A DNA stretch of 64,000 nt. Origin: Sequoia sempervirens (lineage: Eukaryota; Streptophyta; Pinopsida; Cupressales; Cupressaceae). The first letter of the stretch is position 1. The number at the start of each line of letters is the position of its first letter. Made by a program: the position numbers and the translations under genes. The DNA is taken from the NCBI GenBank assembly GCA_007258455.2, contig VDFB02296849.1:1-64000 (forward strand), written 5' to 3'. Shown here piece after piece: positions 58,559 through 64,000 of this stretch. The notes beneath the pieces were generated by a model that saw nothing but the letters and a program-made list of their open reading frames with translations, was not told where the DNA came from and searched no databases.

Positions 58559-59563
58559 TCAACATATAGAAGAATGTAGATACAAATAGAACAATGTCAT
58601 GATAGATTCACTTCTTTTGTATCCTTGCACCAATGGAGTGGCAAGGGTCATCCAAATTAGGCTCACAAACATATAAAAACATGCCAAGCATCATGACATG
58701 GGGGATCACATTATGCACATGAAATCACACAAAGAAAATGAAAAGAAAACAAAGAAAAGACTAGTATGGCACATGAAAGTCAACCTATAGTAGGTCATAT
58801 GCATCCCAATCTTGTTCATTATATGAAAAAGGAAAAAAACTAGCCAAAGCCCACAACAACAAGAGCCATATTAGGATAAGGCTATATAACTCCTTGCCCC
58901 CCCAAGTGTAGGGAAAGGATAAGCCAAGATAGGTGATGAGAATGTGCTCCTTGCAATATATAAAATGTTTTGCATTTAAATGTAAAACATGTAATAGTGA
59001 GCATGTGATGATCCTCCAACTATCACATGACAACGAGCAAAGTGATCAATTGTTAATTGATTATACAATCACATTGACGTGAAAACGGTTCAAATTCTCT
59101 ATTAATTATATTTAAAGCATGGCACTCATCAATATTATGCCCAAGAGTTCTATGATATTGACAATGAGATGTGTTTGTACTTTTTCCTTTTAGATTTCCC
59201 CCAATGTTATAAGTCCTTGATTAAAAAGTGTGTAAAGCTTTTTTATTTTTGGACATAGGACAAGGGAATTGCAACTTATTGATTTTGTAAGGCCTTTGTA
59301 TTTTTCTTGATTAGGAAACTTTTTGAGGTGGATATGGAGGGTCTAAGGTGACCCCATTGTCCTTGTGAGGTATTAATTGGTCTCTTGGAATGATCTTATG
59401 AAAGAGAACACCTTTCCCCTTAGGAGATGTGCAAAGGGGGGACGATCTTGGTATCCTAACCCCTTGGTATCCTTGGATGGTATTTTTTCTAAAAATTTAT
59501 GGATTTCAACTATTATTTGTTATGTCACATCCTTGTTTATTTAAGATCTTAAATCCTTGAGGG
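58559..59563. other. Non-coding flank, right copy (second part)
   Basis: Near-identical to 46825-47828. No gene. Confidence 0.7.
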
Positions 59564-60699
59564 TGATCCCACAATAGTGGGTTACACTTTTTTTAAAGGA
59601 AAAGCGACAATGCGGAAAACACCTTCCTAATGCAAAATCCTCAGAAAAGAAGTGCAAAAAATTTCATTTAACAAGTTACATACATTTGAGGTGCACATTC
59701 ATAGAACAAAAGGAGAGACAAAATAGAAACATACATAGAAATAAAATCAGATATACATGGGAAAACCCTTACGGGAGAAAAACCCACACACCAAGTAAAG
59801 TCACTTTGTCTTACAGTAAATAAATTACATACAGAGTTATAGACTTCACTCTCAAATGTTAACTCACAGCAATAATACAATCCCCTTGGTTGACCTTCTC
59901 GTAGACTACAGCTCGCCTCACACTATTACAATGCTCAAAAAGCATAAAGTATATCACCACTCAACCACCATTAGGTTTTCATTAATTTCATTATCTTCAT
60001 TGAAAACCTCCCTTCATCTTGAGCCACACACTACCATCCAGCACACATCAAGCTGCTAGCATTAAATTTGGTTACAAAGAATATTACCATATTTGCACTC
60101 TGTCAACCCTCGAGTCTAATCATGCATTTAATGCAAACATATCACTAACAAAAAATAAACCTTTTGGCCAATGATCATTGATTTAAAATAGTGATGTAAA
60201 ATCAATAAATGAAATTGTGCCACGTGTCAACACATCACTTGTCCATCACTTTGACTTTCAAACCAGTCTATCGGTCATTCCATGTGGCTCCCACTATCCA
60301 CGTAGCATCCATGTCACTGTTGTATGGTTGACATCACCATCTATGCAGACCGATCCCACCATCCATCGGTCATGACACCAAGTCAGGAGAAACTCAAACT
60401 TCAGAACCTTTGGTCGAGGGTTAGGAAAATCCTGAAACCTACGACAACAAGGAGATCAGCATGTCGGGACCTATTATGGAACTTTCAAACCCCATGACAT
60501 GAGTTATGAAGTTCGTAAATCCAATGATCGCATGACCAACACAATGTCACCATGTTATAAACTTTCAGAACCCCGTGACTTAGATTTCAAGGTTCAAGAT
60601 TTTGGCGATAGGTTGATAATGAAATCCAAACAAAGGGGAAAAACACCAAGTCTTTTAAACAAAGGTTTAAGCCAAAAAGTTGAGGCACATTTTCCAACA
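59564..60699 (-). repeat. Putative 3' LTR of minus-strand copia, right copy
   Basis: Equivalent of 47829-48965. The right edge is supported by TGTTGGAAAATG (minus) next to a polypurine-like tract. The left edge is uncertain because it overlaps a TIR-like GGGTGATCCCACAATAGTGG that begins at 59561. Confidence 0.45.
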
Positions 60700-60779
60700 A
60701 GCTCCCACTTGACGAAGACTTATTAGGTTCCTCTAAACTCAAAGTTATTGAAGGTCATAGGCCCCAAGGCTCATCGAAC

Positions 60780-62281
60780 TAGCACGCCACCTATACTTGT
60801 CTATGCTCATAGGCTTTTTTTTTCAATGCATTAAGGACATTCTCCAAAGTATCTACCTTTTCTAAATTAACCTTTCCATCCTCCACCATATCACAAATGA
60901 AATGATACTGCACATCAATGTGCTTCATCCTAGCATGAGAAGTGGTATTTTTTGCCAAATAAATAGCACTCTAACTGTCATAGCAAATCATAATCTACCC
61001 TGCATTAAGCCCAATATTTGAACATAAATTCCTAAGCCAAACGGATTCTTTGTAGGCATGTGTTGCTACCATATACTTTGCCTCAGTAGTAGATAAAGCG
61101 ACTACAACCTACCGCTTGCTCATCCAACTGACTACTCCACCAAATAACATGAAGATATATCCACTAGTGGATCTTCTGTTGTCAACGTCCCCTACCCAAT
61201 TAGATTCCACATATCCATGAATGCTAAGAGATCTTTGTGATCCAATCGAGTTGCCATGATAACACAAAGAAAACTTTGAGGTACCCTTCAAATATCTAAA
61301 AACCCTCTCCAAAGCATCCCAATGCGGCCTTCCTGGAATAGCCATAAACTAATTAAGAACTCCCATTGCTTGGGAAATGTCTAGCCTAGTACAAAAAATT
61401 GAGTAAATTATACTACCAATAACACTTGCATATGACACCCTGGTCATGTCCTCCATCTCAGTAGGAGACTTTGAATAGTCTTCAATAGATAGCTTTGTTC
61501 CCTGCAACACTAGAACAACTAGCTGCTTATGATCAGTCATCCCAAATATCTCCAGGACAGTGTTGATATACTTACTCTGGCTGAGCCAAAGCTTTCTACT
61601 TTCTCTATCCCTTTTTATTTCCATCCCCAAAATATACCTTGCTGCACCAAGATCTTTCATTTCGAACTTTGCAAAAAATTTAGATTTAAGATCAAAAATC
61701 ATAATCTTACTATTTCCTACGAATAACATATCATCCATATACAGGGTAATAATAAGCACACAATCATTTTGAGCTTTATAATAAACAAAATGATCATATT
61801 TTGATCTCACAAATCTCAATGACAACACAAACATGCCAAACTTTTGGTACCACATTCTAGGTGATTGCTTCAAACCATACAAAGATTTCATTAACTTGCA
61901 AACCAAGCTTTCTTTACCTTTTTCATCAAAGTGCTCTAGTTGGGACATATAGATTTCTTCTTCCAGCTCTCCATGAAGAAACTTTGTCTTTAGATCCATC
62001 TGCTTGATCTCTAAGTCATACACGGCTGCAAGTGACAAAAGAAATCTAATAGATGCCAACTTAGCTATAGGAGAAAATATTTCTCCATAATCAATTCCCT
62101 CTACCTGGGAATAACCTTTCACGACCAACTGAGCATTATACTTTTCAACACTGCCATCTAGACTAGTCTTCCTCTTAAATACCCATTTACAACCAACAGG
62201 ATTACGTCCTTTAGGAAGGGTTACCAAATCCCAGGTTTCATTCTTCTTCAATGAAACCATTTCTTCATTCATGGCTTCCAA
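60780..62281 (-). pseudogene. Minus-strand Ty1/copia RT-RNase H, right copy
   Basis: The 310-codon frame 62281-61349 is the best-kept RT in the window: NETWDLVTLPKGRNPVGCKW, QVEGIDYGEIFSPI, IKQMDLKTKFLHGELEEEIY, SLYGLKQSPRMWYQKFG and YMDDM (Val to Met in the YVDD box). After a stop near 61346 the RNase H follows (61345-61109: HWDALERVFRYLKGTS, NRRSTSGYIFM), then LSTTEAKYMVATHA out of frame. RT copies the element RNA into DNA. Confidence 0.92.
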
Positions 62282-62979
62282 CTAAGAATTTGAATCAGGA
62301 ATATTAATTGCCTCTTTCACAGTCCTAGGCTCATCAGTGCTAGTAATCAAAGCATGGGCACAGTTCGAATCCAACATAGAAAATCCATAGCTATCAGGTT
62401 GACGCTTTTCACGTGTAGACCTCCTCGCAAGGTGAGGCTGAGGTTCTAGTTCTTCTTCAAAACTCTCAGAGCTACTAGAACTCTCCTTAATTTCAATTAC
62501 ACTTTAGAGTTCCTCTTTTTCTGGAGTTCGAGGCATTTCAACTACATCATTCTTCTTTTTCTTTTTATCTATCTCTAATTGTGGATCGGCTATTGAAGGC
62601 TTCAACTCATGAAAGATTACACTTCTAATGTACAAAACCTTCTTAGTAATAGGATTCCAAAGCTTGTATCCTTTCACACCAATGTCATAGACAATGAAGA
62701 TACATTTGATAGCCTTATTCTCCAACTTTGATATCTTTTCATTTAGCACATATGCATATGTCTCACATCCAAAGACACAAATATGTCTCAGAGAGGGCTT
62801 CTTACTAGACCATGCTTCCAAAGGTATTTTGTTAACAAGAGTTGAACAAGGTGAAGAATTTACCAACATGTTGTAGCCACAACCTCGGCCCAAAACTTTT
62901 GCTCCAGACCAGCACTGCTCAACATACTTCTCGCTCTTTCCATAAGTGACTTGTTTAACCTTTCAACAACTCCATTTTG
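62282..62979 (-). pseudogene. Copia integrase C-terminal part and linker, minus strand
   Basis: Upstream of the RT on the minus strand: QNGVVERLNKSLMERARSML after a TAA near 62980, then 62893-62504 with NKIPLEAWSSKKPSLRHICV, FGCETYAYV and a Lys-rich linker ending at a TAG. Confidence 0.88.
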
Positions 62980-63813
62980 TTATGGAATATAAGGCATATT
63001 TTTATTCCTTTTAATCCCATGGTCTTTGTAGTACCTTTCAAAATATGCAGAACAAAACTCACCACCATTATCCATCTTCAAGCATTTAATTTTCCTCCCA
63101 ATCTGATTTTCTACCAAGTTTTTAAACTCTTTAAACTGACTAAACACTTTTGATTTACTCTTAATAAAGTACACAAATTCCCTTCTTGAATAATCATCAA
63201 TAAAAGAAACATAATATCTAGACTTCAATAATGAAGGAACATTTACCAGCACCATTGCGCCTCTAGTCATCTTATAGCCTCCACTCGAGAAAGAAATATG
63301 CACATCAACATCATTTAGCTTACTAATAGAAAGTAGGTTATGAGCCAAACCTGGTATGTGCAGTATGCCATCTATCCCTTTAATTCTTTCATCAGGGAAT
63401 TAGATTCTGACTCATCCATGGCCAACAATTTCTAGAGTTGAATCACTTGCCAAGTACACCTTTCCACGAGCATACTTTTCATAGTTGGTGAACCAATCTC
63501 TATGAGATGTCATGTGAAAAGATACACCTGAGTCAATCAGCCAGACATCACCTAATGCTTGAGTCGCCAAGGCTACAATGAAGGCATTTGCATCACTTTG
63601 AGAAGAGCCATTGTTTGAAGAGTTACTCATCTTCTTTTTCTCCTCCTTACAACCCTTTTGGATATGACTAGTATGCCCATTGTTCCAACATTTCACCTTA
63701 GACTTCTTACCAAGAGACTTTGATCTCCCTTCATATTTGGATTTAGACTTCTTTCCTTTCTTCTTACTTCTCTCCTTTGATCTACCATAAATATCAAGAG
63801 CCTCCTTGGCCAT
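62980..63813 (-). pseudogene. Copia gag C-terminus, protease and integrase core, internally deleted
   Basis: 63813-63412 gives basic KERSKKKGKKSKSKYEGRSK, a damaged knuckle CWNNGHTSHIQKGC (second Cys lost) and the protease DVWLIDSGVSFHMTSH. After stops, LAHNLLSISKLNDVDVHI (63348-62980) jumps from the protease tail straight to YYVSFIDDYSRREFVYF and KCLKMDNGGEFCSAYF. The pre-integrase H2C2 region and the first catalytic Asp are missing, so an internal deletion is inferred between about 63260 and 63200. Confidence 0.85.
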
Positions 63814-64000
63814 CTCAGAAGAGTTCCTCTACATTTCTTTTGACAGCAGTGATGCAACCAAGTCTTCCATCTTGAAATTAGTTATTGTACTTCCAATAGT
63901 CATTACCAGATGGTCCCAAGTGTTGGGTAAGGAGCATAATAGAAGCATACAATGATCCTCCTCCTCTATCTTCACACCCACAAACACCAACTAAGCAACA
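63814..64000 (-). pseudogene. Copia gag, minus strand, runs off the window
   Basis: Gag-like sequence continues beyond the window end. On the minus strand it includes the region before MAKEALDIYG. The 5' LTR and PBS must lie past 64000. Confidence 0.6.

Overview
This window looks like gene-poor, transposon-packed plant nuclear DNA, most likely from a large-genome species such as a conifer. The plant assignment rests on Ty1/copia and Ty3/gypsy pol fragments primed by initiator-Met tRNA, a plant mobile domain (PMD) remnant, a 5S-derived repeat and a captured plant-type BRR2 fragment; 'conifer' is inference from style, since no marker gene is present. I found no intact host gene. Nearly every coding trace is a transposon relic broken by stops, mostly TAG, and by frameshifts.

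Layout. 1-4.7 kb and 9.1-15 kb: AT-rich DNA with degenerate repeats that recur on both sides of a decayed Helitron (4.8-9.1 kb; DUF6570, Rep, PIF1-like helicase), long TATATG-type microsatellites, and a 672-bp tandem duplication. 15-17 kb: AT desert. 16,977-20,425: a complete 3.4-kb LTR-bounded element (253-bp LTRs, 5-bp target duplication ATGAC, PBS, PPT) with no gag or pol. It carries an acidic chimeric reading frame that includes a fragment of the spliceosomal helicase BRR2. 20.6-21.4 kb: tandem 360-bp repeats with 5S rRNA-like sequence, then a truncated LTR element.

23.3-39.5 kb: an old repeat (second copy at 38.2-39.5 kb) was entered by a TIR element and by an 8.8-kb Ty1/copia element. 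That copia itself carries two more copies of the same TIR family. Excising one of them with one 6-bp target duplication restores the gag-pol frame. A degenerate PMD pseudogene lies on the minus strand at about 36.0-37.0 kb.

39.7-64 kb: a Ty3/gypsy element, its 3' flank and a minus-strand Ty1/copia element appear twice, on either side of a 100-N assembly gap (50,558-50,657). The copies are near-identical but differ by a 1,030-bp TIR insertion, present in the right copy and absent in the left, and by many point changes. Either this is a recent tandem duplication or, more likely, two overlapping contigs (haplotypes) that were not merged.

The most novel item is the BRR2-carrying LTR element. The most important for users of the assembly is the duplication around the gap.
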